Shown here: positions 37,901 through 51,131 of the stretch, one piece after another | Numbering within the stretch: the first letter of the stretch is position 1 | Layout: each line of letters begins with the position of its first letter | From: Corythucha ciliata | Taxonomy: Eukaryota > Arthropoda > Insecta > Hemiptera > Tingidae | Direction of reading: 5' to 3' | Assembly: GCA_038030265.1 (NCBI GenBank) | Contig: CM075938.1 | Location: forward strand, 11,385,009 to 11,449,008 | Length of the DNA: 64,000 nt | Position numbers and translations under genes: made by a program | The notes under the pieces: model-generated | What the model saw: only the letters and a program-made list of their open reading frames with translations | Databases searched by the model: none | What the model was told of the DNA's origin: nothing

Positions 37901-40900
37901 GCCAAGCCGCTCGCCACGACTGCTATGTTTGAGAATCAAGTTGGGAGTTAGGTCAGGGTTGACCCTTCACCCTCCAGCAGTCTGGTGGTAGTGCAAGAGA
38001 TGGCTCGACGCGTGCAATTCTCAGGTTTCCAGCCTCTCTGGCCGCTGGTTCCCGTCACTGGCCAGGTGACGAGTCACAGAGTGGACCAACGTGAAAGTGG
38101 CCATTTTACTGGGTTGCAGTGAGAGACTGAAAGCGTCCTAAAGAGAATGGAGTTTGTCCGAAGGCGAGGATCATCGCTCCTCGCAGGGGGGGACGAAGTG
38201 GGGTCGATGGGGAGGAGGAAAAAAAAAATAAGGGGTGCGACAGGAGAGAGGGCTAGCTCTCTTCCTCAGGGTCACTAGAGTCGACAGTAGGAGAGGCAGT
38301 AGCAGCTCTGGGCGGAGGAAGCCAGGTCTCAAGGTGGCGACATCGATTGGCCCAGGCTTGAGCAAAGAGGTTGAGGCGGCGAGCGTCTTGACGGAAGGCA
38401 GTGTCCAGGCGTCTATCTGCTCGGGATGGAAAATGAGGAGCGAGCATCCACGTATAATGAGCAGTTCCATAGTACGTGAGCGGCAGTTTCCTTGACAGGG
38501 GCCCCACAAGGGTGGGGAGGGGATTCTCGTCGACGAAAGAAGTGAAGTTGAAAGTTGAAAGCGCTATGGCCGGAAACCAATTGAGTTACTGCGAAGGAGG
38601 GACTCCACCATGACATCTCTTTGCGAGTGCGGACGGAGGGCAGCAGGTGGTGGGCATGCCACGTGGTGGGGCCTGCGTCCCAGCGTTGTTGCCACTGGTC
38701 CAGGAGGGAGGACTCGAGAAGAGGATCCAACATGTCGAATCGGGGAGGTCGATGAGACGATCGCAAAGCTCAGTGAGGAGACCATCATATGCCGCGAGTT
38801 GACCGGTCATGAAATAGTGACGAAGAACGACGTGGTCGAGGTCCAGATCGATAGGGGGCACACCGCAGATGATCTGGATCGCGAGGAGAGTGATAGTGTT
38901 ATGTGTGGGGTGCAAGCAGAGCAGCGCATCACGCTGTAAAGTCCGAAGTCGGACGCGATCACGTACAGAGAGGCGCCGCCACTAGACCGAAGCTCCATAG
39001 CGGACGATATCCAGAAAGATAGATTGATAGTATAGGCGCCGTGTATGGAACGAGGCGCCCCACTGACGACCGTCGAGACCACGAACAGTTTCTGAGCTCT
39101 GGGGCGTAGAGCGTCGATGTGCGGACCGGGTTTAAGGCGCGATGTGAGGTGGACGCCGAGGTATTTGACGGCTGACGAGAAGGGTGTAACGTCTCGATTG
39201 TCAAAGAGCCGGAAGCCGTGAGAGTGGATGATGGTAGAGGCGCGCCAGAGTAGCATCTGAGTTTTTTGAGGTGCTAAGGAGAGCCGGTTAAGTTGGCACC
39301 AGTGCGCCTTCGCGCACCAGTGCGCAGTCGATGATTGACGTGGCGCAACGGGCCTCACGGCGAACATCGTCGAGGTAGCGAGCCGAGATGATGACCGCCA
39401 GGTCATCGACTTAGAGAATGGGCGTGAATCCTTCACGCTGCAAGAGGTGCAGTAAGGGGTCGATGTGGAGGGCCCATAGCAGGGAGCCTGGGGAGACCCT
39501 TGCGTGCAGCCTGTGATGACAGAGGAGCTGTAGCTCATTGGCATCCGCTTCCGAGGGTGGCCTGTCGGCCGTCAAAGTAGCTCGCTACCAGTTGTAATAT
39601 GTTGGATGGTGAGCGAAGGTCCCGTAGGGAGTAGAGTACCCGAGGCCTTCACACGGTGTCGAACGCGCCTTTGATGTCGTACATCAAGGATATTACAATG
39701 TTCCCCATCGCGGAGAGGATGGAGTGAAGAAAGGTCTCGATGGCTTGAACCGCGTTCCTATCTTGTAAGCTTCCGAATTCGCCACGACTCCCCCCCCCCC
39801 ACAATATCATCGCTAGGGCAAGTGTGACCCATAACAAAGGAGTCAAATATCGGCGAAACTATTGGGCTAAAAACTGATTTGTTAGTAAGATCGCTTAAAC
39901 TACGAGCATTAGTAAGTAATGCACGCATAAAGCTGTAGCCTTAGGAGCCTGCATTGTCTATCTTCTCTTGTTGAGGTGCGTCAAAAACGAACCTGTTTCG
40001 GCTGCTCGCCATCTTCAGCGTATGGAAGTACAACTGATTCCGTGTGGTATTGGTGTTTCCCCCCTGTACTTATACCGCCATCGTAAACCCTCCCTGTTAC
40101 CTCCCCTCACTGTTACCACTGGAGTGTCTGTTCACAATGAAAATGTCCGTTATTTTCTGTTCTTTGTTAGGCTGTCTTAAGATGTTTTTTGCGGTGGTTG
40201 TGTTGCATGTGTTGTTTTTTGGCCTCATGTGAGATTTTTTGGGTCGCCTTTCTTTTTGTCAGATAAACCTCCTTTAGAGGAGCAAAGATGGTATTGGTAG
40301 TAGTAGTAATAGTAAAATACATATAGGAATATAGTAAAATAATGAGGGGAGGTACCACGGAGGGTTTACGACGGTGGAGATAAATACAGGGGGGGGGGAA
40401 CACCAATACCACACAGTTTCAGTTGTACTTCCATACGCTGAAGATGGCGAGCAGCCAAAACCAGTTCGTTTTTGACGCACCTCAACGAGTGCTAAAAACC
40501 TCGAAATTCATTTCTTTAGGTGTCAAATCCACGAAATTGTGGTTTGAATTGTCTTAAGTTACCAATTCAAGGCATAGACGTCCATATTTATGGGAACTCT
40601 CGAATCTTGCTAGCGGTGAATAATTACGTCGAGCTGTGAAATGATGTTTTGCAGTGGCGAGAAGAGGGAAATTGCCCCTCCTCGGAAAATACACGGTCCT
40701 GTCAAAGAATTTGAGCGAAGTCTGTAGAAGCCCTGCTGCATGATCTTGCTGTTGTCCATTTTACTCTCTCACAGGCATGAAAACTGAACAATTATCCCCA
40801 AACTTATGTTTCTAATGTTGAATGAAACTAAACGGTACGCTTCTTGGACTAAGGTTACCAGAGTGCTATCAAAAGAAACCGGATTTGACCGTATCCGCGG

Positions 40901-43900
40901 AGTAAGAGTGACTGTATCCCGATATAGCATGTTCGTCAAACAGCTAGTTTTTAGGAGTTAAATTGTAAAACTATGAGCCCATCGCAGTAAATTTATAGTT
41001 TTCATAGTAAATTGCTAGAGCAGAATTGTCAGTTTTCAAGATGAAATTTGTCAAAGATCAACACGATATTAATTTACGTCGATGTAGTTCCTGAGGAATT
41101 ATTAAGAGAGAGCCAGAAAGAACTAACTGAAAGGCCTGCAATACGAAGGCAAGTTCGATTGTTTTACCGTTGAATCCCCTAGACCTACACGCCGCGCTAT
41201 CCTCTGATTTAGCCGTCTTTATTACATACTACTGTACCTCACCAAGGGCCGTGAATCAAGTTATACGAGGTGGAAGGATCATTATTTGTCGTTTATAAAG
41301 CAACGTTGAAGTGGGCGGGTGGGCAGGGGTTAAACGTTATTTATGGTGACATCGTTTGGGTGCCGGTGCCGTTGGTTGGTGGAGGGTTTAGATCGAGCAT
41401 CGAGTTGATAACTCGCTTAACATCTCATCTTTCACGCCTTACCCACTTACTACCGGTGCCTTCCTATCTTCTCATTCACCGGGAATTGGATAGACACAAA
41501 TGAATTACCCCTGGAAAAGCATGACGCGTCTTGTTACTAATAAGTAGTTCAGGAATCGGTGGCCTGAATAAGAGAGTAAAACGGGCGGGGGGGAAAAAAA
41601 AAACCTGAATAAATTGTCGCAAAAGTTCGACACAAAAACAGTTTTGCAATTCGTAACTGTACAGGGGTTGAAGTAAAAGGAATGACGGGAGGGAGGGGGC
41701 TGATCTACGCAATAGAAGGGATGGAGGACCCTTCGAGTGCTCCTTTGCCAACGTGCTAATGTTTTATTCATGACTTATTCGATACGTGAGAAGCAGCATA
41801 GTTCGGCCTTAAACCCTTTGAGTCTTCCGAAGAATTCTACCCCTCTGCAGAGCGCATTTTCTTTTTTTTTTTTCGAAAATTTCCACCCAGTGGCTCATAG
41901 TCTACGAAAACCATTTCCCTTTTTTCTTTCACATCTCCCCTCCCCACGCTCGCATTTCAGTGCCAGTCTTTGTTCCGCTACCAGAACCTCCACCCCACCC
42001 CCTAACACCTCCACTGAGCTCCTGCACTGTATCGTTTCAGATTCTTACATCCTTTTTTTCACCTGTTTTCTAAGCGAATGAATAAAAGATAGTAAAAAGA
42101 ACGGAAAATACGAAGGCGAAAGAGCTATTGGTAGCGGAGGTATTACGACGAACATCAAATGTTCATCTCTAGAGGTGAAGTGCGGGGAGTGGATTGAATG
42201 ACGGGGGGTGGGGTTAATATTGTGAGGGTAAAAAACTTCGTTCCATGGGCCTTTCTTGTGCTTCTCCCTCCAACGTACACGCGAGGCCTCACTCTCTCTC
42301 TCTCTTCGAGACTCAATCTTCACTTTCGACCCGGGCAATTCCCATATAGTTCCTGAGGAGTATAGACGGTGAAGAGTTATTGTGAGGGGAGTGGTTGAGA
42401 GGCATCATACAATATTTTTAACACCGTGACAACTTAATCTTGCTGCTTCTGCTGAACAAAAAAAAAGTTCTGAGTCCACTTTCCCTCCAGTACATAAATA
42501 TTTCCTTTCCTTACCACGATCGCACTAACTTTTTTAATTCCTCCCCTCGCTATCACGATTTTTCGAATTTCAAAGTCAAAACTCTTACAACGTAAGTAAA
42601 TGAAAGAGAAAAGCGTGCAAAAAATAAATAAAACTCAGTTCAGATTGCCAAAAAATGACAAGAAAAACCCCGAAGGAAATCTTTTCCAAGGATCGAGCCT
42701 CCACGCTTCATCCAACATGTTTCGTAAAACAAACCATTAAACTTGTATGCGAGTTGCCAGAACAATGTATTATGCAGCCCCGGTTTCCCCTGACTGGTTT
42801 TGCATGGATGATGATGAGTAATCAGTCTAATTTTAAATATATAGAAATGTTCGTATATAATTCTACATTTTCAAGCGAATTCTACCGTCAGGATCCACTC
42901 TATTTTCAGTGGCGGGTTGGGGGGTTAGAATGGCCCCGACGATATACTACCCTCTTGGGTATCATTTGGCGTCTATTTTCGATATTATTAAAACGATAAA
43001 TCGTCGGAAATTTCGAATCTTTACCCTTATACAGCCCCATGACCATGGAGACTCGTCCGCACTATCACAAATGACCGCAGCCCTGGGGAAAACGTATAAT
43101 AGTTATGGGTGATATGGGTGGGAGGGAGGGCGTAAACCTTTTAGTTTGAGACGCTTCTAATGTTGACGAATGGTTAATGGTGAAAGGATGGCAAAAGGGG
43201 AATTCTTAAGACGTTTGAGAATGGAAAGACGGTCGCAGCGTGAGTGAATGATGTTGATTTGTTGAAGTGCAGAGCCGTAGGGCCACATAATGCATATTAT
43301 GCTAATTCGTTTGGCATTAAATGCATAGTGGAAGTAAATGGTTTATATAAAACGTTCGCGACATCATTGCCTCGCGATCTCACCGTTTGAGACCAAATGA
43401 ACGCCGTCAAACCGGCGGTTTCCGAGAACGCCTGGCACGAAAAAGTAGGACGCCTAGAACAAGTTAACGTCGACTAATCGTTGATCAGTTTTGTGTTAAA
43501 GTTGTTGGTTACTCACTACTCATTGGAATGGTGGGCGCGTTCGTTCATAACAGCAATGTAATGCGACTTTAGTGGCTAAAATTGTCAACCCCACCACCCA
43601 TCAACGCATCATTCAACCTAAACCGGCGTATTACTTTCAAACATGAGTTCCAAGCCTTTTCGAAACGCGATTATACGCCATTAGTTAGCAGAACATCCAT
43701 TGCCAACAGCACGGCTATTTCTAAGGAGGTCTGCCCCAAAAAAAAAAGAGCTCCCGAGGTCTGAAAACCCACGAAAAAGAGGTTTAAAAGGGCCGAAACC
43801 ATGAAAGATTATGGTTTACGAATGATCCAAATCCGCGAATTGAGTTTGGAAAGGGCAGAAATCCACGAAAATTTAGTTTGTGAGAGCAAAAATGAAGAAA

Positions 43901-46900
43901 TTGTCTTTTGGAACGAGCCAGTTTTTTGCAAGAGCCTCGTTTGTGTTTCGAAACAGGCGAAACTTGTTCTCGAAAGGGCTAAGGCCGCGGAATTTGGTTG
44001 TTTGAAATAATAAAATACACGAAATTAGGGATTGAAGGTGCGAAAAGTCGTGAAATTTGGCTGTGCCCGCGATACTGGTGGAAACCCAAAAAATGTTTGG
44101 CTTCTAAAATAGCCGAAATACGTGAAATTTGGGTTTAAGTGAGCTAATCCTTGGAAATTCACAGAACTTGAGATTTTCATGACCCCCCAAATGACGAAAT
44201 TTGACTTTCAAACCAGCCAAACCAGGAAATTTAGTTTTTAAAAACAGCCAAATTGATTTTCTGAATTAGCCAAACCTCAACACTTTACTATGTTTATTGA
44301 GAGCTAAAACCACGAAATTTGGGTTTTGAAAGCATCAAAACCAGCGAAATTGGGGTAGTCAATTATGATAATCCATGAATTCTGGTTATGAAGGTGCCAA
44401 ATTTGAACCATTTGGTGGTTATGGAAAATCTCTAGCAAAATTGTTGTTTGAAAGAGCCACCCCACGAAATTTAGCAAGAAAATAAAACATAATCCGTGAA
44501 ATTTTGGCTTTGGAGGTGCTGAATTTTAAACGACCGGTTACGGGAATGTGAAAATAACCGTAGCGTAATTGGCAGCGTAAACGACTGCAAACCTAAAGGT
44601 TGCGGGTTCAAATCCCACCGGAGAGACCCATTTTTTTCTCGAAACTTAAATTGTGTTGGTCTATGCCCTTCCCTTTTGGCCTGGAAAAATATCAGTTTTA
44701 AATTAATTGGTAACGAAATAGGTTGGAGGGAGTGAAACCAGCGAAAAAGCTTTAGCACGAGCAACCCCCCCCCCCCAAAACCATCGAAATTGTGTTTTAT
44801 AGCGGCCGAAATCCACGAAATCGTTTTTTTAGTTAGCAAAATTGCCTTTTTGTACAGCGTAAGGCGCCAAATTGCCTTTTCAGTGCGGAAAACCCGCGGT
44901 TTTCTTCCCTAGACAGAAAATTGTTTTTCCAGGGGTCAAAACTCTCGAATTTGTTTTTTTTTTTTTGTGTGAAAAACATTCTAAATTGCTCTTTTAGCGA
45001 GCAAAGCCCACAAAATTGGATTTTAAAATAGGGAAACCAGTGAAAATGTGTGTTTTAATGAAGGAAAACACGTGAAATTGCTGTTTTCTCGAATGAATCC
45101 CTCGCAACTGATTTTGTACGGAGTAAGGCCCCTGGTTTTTTATTAATTTTTGCCAAATTTATTTTTTAAATAAGGAAACCCCGCGAACTTTGATTTGAGT
45201 AGTGAGCAAAGCCGCCTCCTTGTCATTGGAAGTTCGTGTTCAAATTTCGTGCCCCTAAATCAAGGGGCTTCAGGACCGTCGATTGTGCTGCCGCTGTCCG
45301 CCAGGAAACTCTTGCGCACTCGGGGGTGCCGAAACAGTTTCAATGAGGAGTAGTAGAACTCTCAAAAAAGCCCCACCGCCGTCGCCGGATAAAAACGCCA
45401 ATTCGTCACTATAATTGAGAAAAATCATTAATAAATAGCGAATAAATTAAGAAAACACTAATTCGCGGATAAAATATACAAGAAAATCACTTATTCACGG
45501 CTGAAAAATAGAAAAACGCCAATTCGAGGCTAAATTTGAGAAAAACAATAAATAATTTCACGGTTAAAATTAACAAAATCGCTAATTAGCGAATAAAGTA
45601 AGAAAAATCTCTGAAGTGCGGATGCAGTGGGTAAAAACGCTAATAACGGCTAAAATTTAAAAACTCACTAATCCACGGCTAAATTTGAGAAAACAGGCAT
45701 CAATTCGCTGCTCACAAGGCTAAATTGTGGCTAAAATGGTAAATCGCTATACACTAATTCATAGGTATGCCTAAAATTTAGAAAAATCGCTAATCAGCGG
45801 GTGAATTAAGATAAAGCGCACATTCACGGAAAAATTGTATAAGAAAGCTAATAAATGCGGGTAAAGCTAAAAAAAAAAAAAGTCAATAATACGCGGCTAA
45901 AATTGAGAAAAACGCCAATTTACGGCTAAAATTGAGAAAACACAAATTGGCTGGTAATAAGACGATAAAATAAAATATTGAGGAAAAGCGGTAATTCATG
46001 GCACGAATTGAAAATTTCTAATTCACAGGAGAAATTGTGAAACATCACTAATTATTAGTTGAAATCGAGAAAAACATTAATTCGCGGCTAAAATTGGGAA
46101 AACGTCAATTCGCGGCTAAGTTGGAGAAACATTGTTAATAAGACGATAAAATAAAAAATAGCTTAAATACGCGGGTAAAGTGTTTAAAGACGCTAATAAA
46201 AGGAAAAAATTTAAAAAATCATCAACACACGGCTAACATTGTTAAAACACCGATCTCAAGGTGACTTTGTGGCTAAAATTGAGAAAAAGCGATAATTCAT
46301 GGTGCGATTTGAGACAAATCACTAAATCGTGGCTATAAAATTGAGAAAAATCAGTGATGAATCGCTCAGCAGGCTCAGCCAATATTGGGGGAAAAAAAAA
46401 AAAAACGCCACTTCGAGGTTTCTCACGGCAAATTCGTGACTAAAAATGAGAAAAAGCGTTACTTCGCATGCCATAAGTGAGAAAAAAATCGCTAAATGAG
46501 CTCAAATCGCTAAGAAATTTTAGGAAAAGCGCTAATTCGAGGCTGAAATTTATAAAATATTATAATTTTGCTGATACATAAAAACTCGGTAATTCACAAC
46601 TAACGTGGAGAAAAGGCGTCGACAAAATGCGCTCATTCGCAGCTAAAATAAAAAATAAAAACCGCAAATTTTCGGATCAACATGAGAAAGTTCGCTAATT
46701 CATGACTAAAATAGAGTTCAAGTCTTTAATTCGCGGCTAAAATTAAGAAATTATTCGCGGATAAAATTATAAAATCATTTGTGTCATCAATTGAAAAAAA
46801 TCTCCCGATTCAAAAACGGTTATTGTACGTGGCTGAAACTGCGATAAATCACTAATTCTTGGCTAAAATTGAGGAAACGCAATTCGTGGATCTTACACAC

Positions 46901-49900
46901 AAGGTCGAGGTTTAAAATTTAGACATTTTTGTAGCGGCTGGTACACCTTGTATGTCGGCGTGTATGTCGGTCCTTGTACCTTGTGTCGGCGCTACTACTT
47001 GCACACTGTTGTAAAAGCCTGTGGCATTGCACTGCCTTGAGTGCCTTGGTTGGTTGGTCTTTTCTTCCAAAATTGAGAGCATTTCTACCTCGCTCTACTC
47101 AACTGACGATGCTAATGAACTGTACCATCGGAAGCCTCACTCCAGACGGCCACAGTATCCCACAACATAAATTCTACAACATGGTTTTTTTTTATTTTAT
47201 GTTCCAGGTCGTCTGGTACCAAGACAGCTTTGTTCTCGAACCGACTGAAAGGAAAACGATGGAAACTCGAGGCAATAAACATACGCTCACCCTGAAACAA
47301 GTTCAAGCGTCAGATTTCGGTAATTACAGCTGCGTGGCTGAGAACAGTTTGGGACGAGCGAAAAAATACATGGAACTGTCTGGTAAGGAATCTATGAAGT
47401 CGTCACTTTATATGCTAGTTGGAAGGGTGATAGTCGGAGTTGTGTGGAGGTGGTGGTGGGAGGGGGTGGGGAATGGAATAGAAATGAAATTTAAAGGAGC
47501 TGCGTGTCAGTCGAATATAGATCAGAAAGACAGAAGGAGAAAAGACTTCCTTTTCTTCCATCAGAGCCGCCTTTATAATTCCTCGTTAGCTTCAAACCCT
47601 GTAGGCGAGGGCCTTTCCCCCCTTTTTTCGATCGTTTATGCATACTATATAACGTTCCTAGATCCAAGATCTTGCTTCAAAGGAAAGGGTTGAAGGTCCC
47701 CTATAAAGGGGCTGGGAAAGGCTCTATTAAGAAAAGCAAATCACAACTCACATAAACTTTATCTTGAAGCCGTCTCTCACATTTAAAATCTCAATTTATC
47801 TTCAAAGACGTAACATCATAATTGTGTGTGTTTCCAGGTCGACCGAGTCCGGCATCGTTTCGTTCGGCGCCTTTCAGCCGAGCTCGAGACAGTTATAATT
47901 TGACGTGGATGGTTGAAAGCTATCCACCCTTGGAAGAAGTACGGCTATTGTACCGTAAAATCATGGTAAGTATCGATTATTGAAAAGAACGAGAAAAGGA
48001 GGAATGTCCCGCTAATAGATTGTTATAGTCCCCTTAAGGGTTGCTTTGGAAATAGAATGAGAGGGGGGCCGTTGAAACATATTGCTTGTCTTTTCAACGA
48101 AAAAAAAAAGCTGCAATAGCCGTAGGGTATACAAAACAGAAAGAGGGGGGTAAGGACTGGGGTGAATTGAGATTCGAGACTTAGAGCCCTAAGGGTGCCT
48201 AAATAAAAGCTCATCCGGTTAAAGGAAAAGGGGGAATAGAATAGGGAGATGAGTTTGGTCTAAGCACGTGGCTATTTTAAGCCTCGTCATCCCCCTCATC
48301 CTTTTATTATTTAAAAAAAAAAAAAGAAATAAACTGGACAACTACAGAAAATGTATTTTTTGTCTGTGATTGTGTGTTTCCAGATGAATGACACTCATCA
48401 AAGACACGGCAAGTGGCACGAAGTGATTCTCCATCCACCCAAAAGTGACACGTTCTCCCATCTCATGTCCTACAATATTCGAGGACTGGAAGCCGCTTCA
48501 GTGTTTGAAGCGATTGCCCAGGCGAAAAATCGCTACGGATGGAATGAAGTGTCTGACCTGTACCAGTTTTACACCCGAGGACCTGGTGAGGATTTATACG
48601 GTACCGTATTTCTTCTTTTTTTTTTTTTTTTTTGTCGGCTTTTTGTGTCTGAAAGGATCATAACTGAATTTTATTAAGTAGTTTACTGAAATGAATGCAC
48701 GAAACATCGTCAAAAGTATTGAAAAGGTGCGCTATAATGCGCTGTTCTTGGAGCAAGTAGCAGAAAGCTTTCAATTTTATGGGTATTCATCAGGCATTAG
48801 GCGCTCCTTAGCCTTTCTGTCACAGGATCCCGAAACTGGCAATTTTGTTTGCATTAAGACCCTAAACTGGCCATTCCACTGAAATTAATATTAAAAAATG
48901 TCCATCTCACGGATGTTCAGCCATAAAACTTCCAATTTCATATGAGTTTGTCAGGCTTTGCGCTGATGAGGCTAGATATCCAGAGTTTTGCCCCTCAGAA
49001 AAGGCCCCAAAATTAGCAATTTTGCTTAAATCAAAAATAATAGGATAAACTTGCATTGTCAAAGGAATTAAGACCCAAAAGTCACCTTGCCGCGGATATT
49101 CGGTCATGGAACTTCCAATTTCCAATCTGGTCTGTTGGAGTCGGCTAGCCTGTTGAAGTGTTGAATGCACGGCTACGAAAAAGGACCCAAAACTTGCAAT
49201 TTTGCTTACCGAACCTGCATTATTAAAAAAAAAATCAAGACCCTACAAACCATCAATTTCGTGAATATTCTATCTGGAAACTTGTAATTTCATTTAAAAG
49301 ACCCGAAATTGCGAGCTCACAAATATTATCTCTAAATTTTGTAAGTATTCGTTTATTCGTCAGGGTATTGGCGCAGTCGCTATACTCCATTTCCTCAGTT
49401 GAACATGGAACTAAAAAGGTCGGAATTCGTGATCCTGAAAATATGTAGCACTTTCACCGTGAAGCTTACAATATCGCGAAGCCACTGTTGCGGCCACATG
49501 TTGCAACTTTATCGTGATGAGAGGGGGGGGGGGAACCTTGACAGCCTACGACGTCAAACCTCCCCGTCTTAAGCCGGGCTAGCCTGAGGTCTGATCCCAC
49601 AAAAACACGGATATTTCTGGAATATTTAGCCCTGAAACTGTCGATATCCACGAGATTAAGACCCAAAAACACAATTTCGCTGACACGAAACTTGCACTTT
49701 TGGTCTTGAACTAAAGACCAGAAACTTGGAATTTCGTGGGCATCCAGCTGCTTAAAAAAATAAAAAATTAAAAAAAAATAAAATACGCAATTTCACGGAT
49801 ACTTACCTATAAAAAGGATTGTGGCATTGTGGCTTTTCGTCAGGGCGCTGAGTTCGAATTCCTCGCGGCTACAAACAGGCTCTAACCACAGCAAAGCTCC

Positions 49901-51075
49901 AAACCTCAGCAAAGTTGAAAACCTCGGTAAAAAAAAACACTAAACGACAGCAAAACTCCACAGACAAGATTCAACCACAATAAAGCTCTAACCACAGCTA
50001 AGCTCAAAACCAAATCAAAGCTCCGAACCACAACGTATCTCTAAACCACAGCCAATTATCAAACACCAGTTTTGCTATTTTGAGGGCACACATTGTCCGT
50101 GTAGACACTTTTAAGGCGCGAATAGTCAAGTTTACCCAATTTTAGGGCGTAATTAGCCAGTCAAACACCATTTTATACCACGAGAGTAGTACTAAGTCCT
50201 ATCCGTTCTTGGATAAGAGTAACCAATGTGCTTGCGGGGGGGGGGGGCGAATGACCATTTTATAGTTAGAATGACACAAAATAGCCAGTTTTGGCAACTT
50301 TTTGGGCCGGAGATAGTCATTTTCAAGGCACGAATGATCAATTTGATCATTTTCGGGGCGCAAGAGGCCGGTTTCACCATTTGTTGGGCATGAATCGCTA
50401 CTTTGTATGCATTGCTTGAAAGGTCAGCTGAAAAACGTCTGTGTATCAATTTCAGGTCAATCAATATCATCAATTTTATGCCGCGAATCGTCAGTTTTCC
50501 AATGTATATGGTGCGAATAGTACGTAAAGCCAAACATAGGGCGCAAATGACCGCCATTTTTATGGCTTGAGTTCCCAATTTGGTTATTTTAAAGGCACAT
50601 TATTGTCAGTTTTTAGCTATTTCCAAGGCTATAGGAAAGTCAACTTGCCAATTGGGCGAGAATTGCCCGTTTAGGCTGTTTTAGGGAGCATTTAGTAATA
50701 TTTGCCGTTTTTAGGGCGTGGAACAGGCAGTTTGGCCATTTTTATGGCACGAGTCATCGATGGTGGTGGTGGGGGGGGGGTGAACTCCCTTGGATGAGCT
50801 CTTGAGAGTAACAGCGCAGGACCAGGGAGTATGAGCTGTCAAACTTGTCTCATTTCTAGGCCCAAAATTGCGCTGTACTGTTTGCGCTGTTTAAAAGCAC
50901 GTAATTTTGCCACAGTAACCAGTTTTGTTGATATTAAGCTGAAATTACAACAAAACATTTAATTAATGGCACCACAATTGCAATGTTGACCTTAGAAACT
51001 TGAACAGCCCCCCCCCCCTCCAACCGACGCAAAAGTGGTACGTTTGGAATTCGCCCCCTGCGTTCAGTACTGCTG

Positions 51076-51131
<56 letters not shown>

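Noticed and set aside
46974..47207. Open frame running into the exon at 47208, suggesting an N-terminal extension
   Set aside because: A strong acceptor (TTTTATGTTCCAG) precedes the Ig strand at 47208, and the upstream translation has no Ig features; the join from the exon at 29459 is exact.
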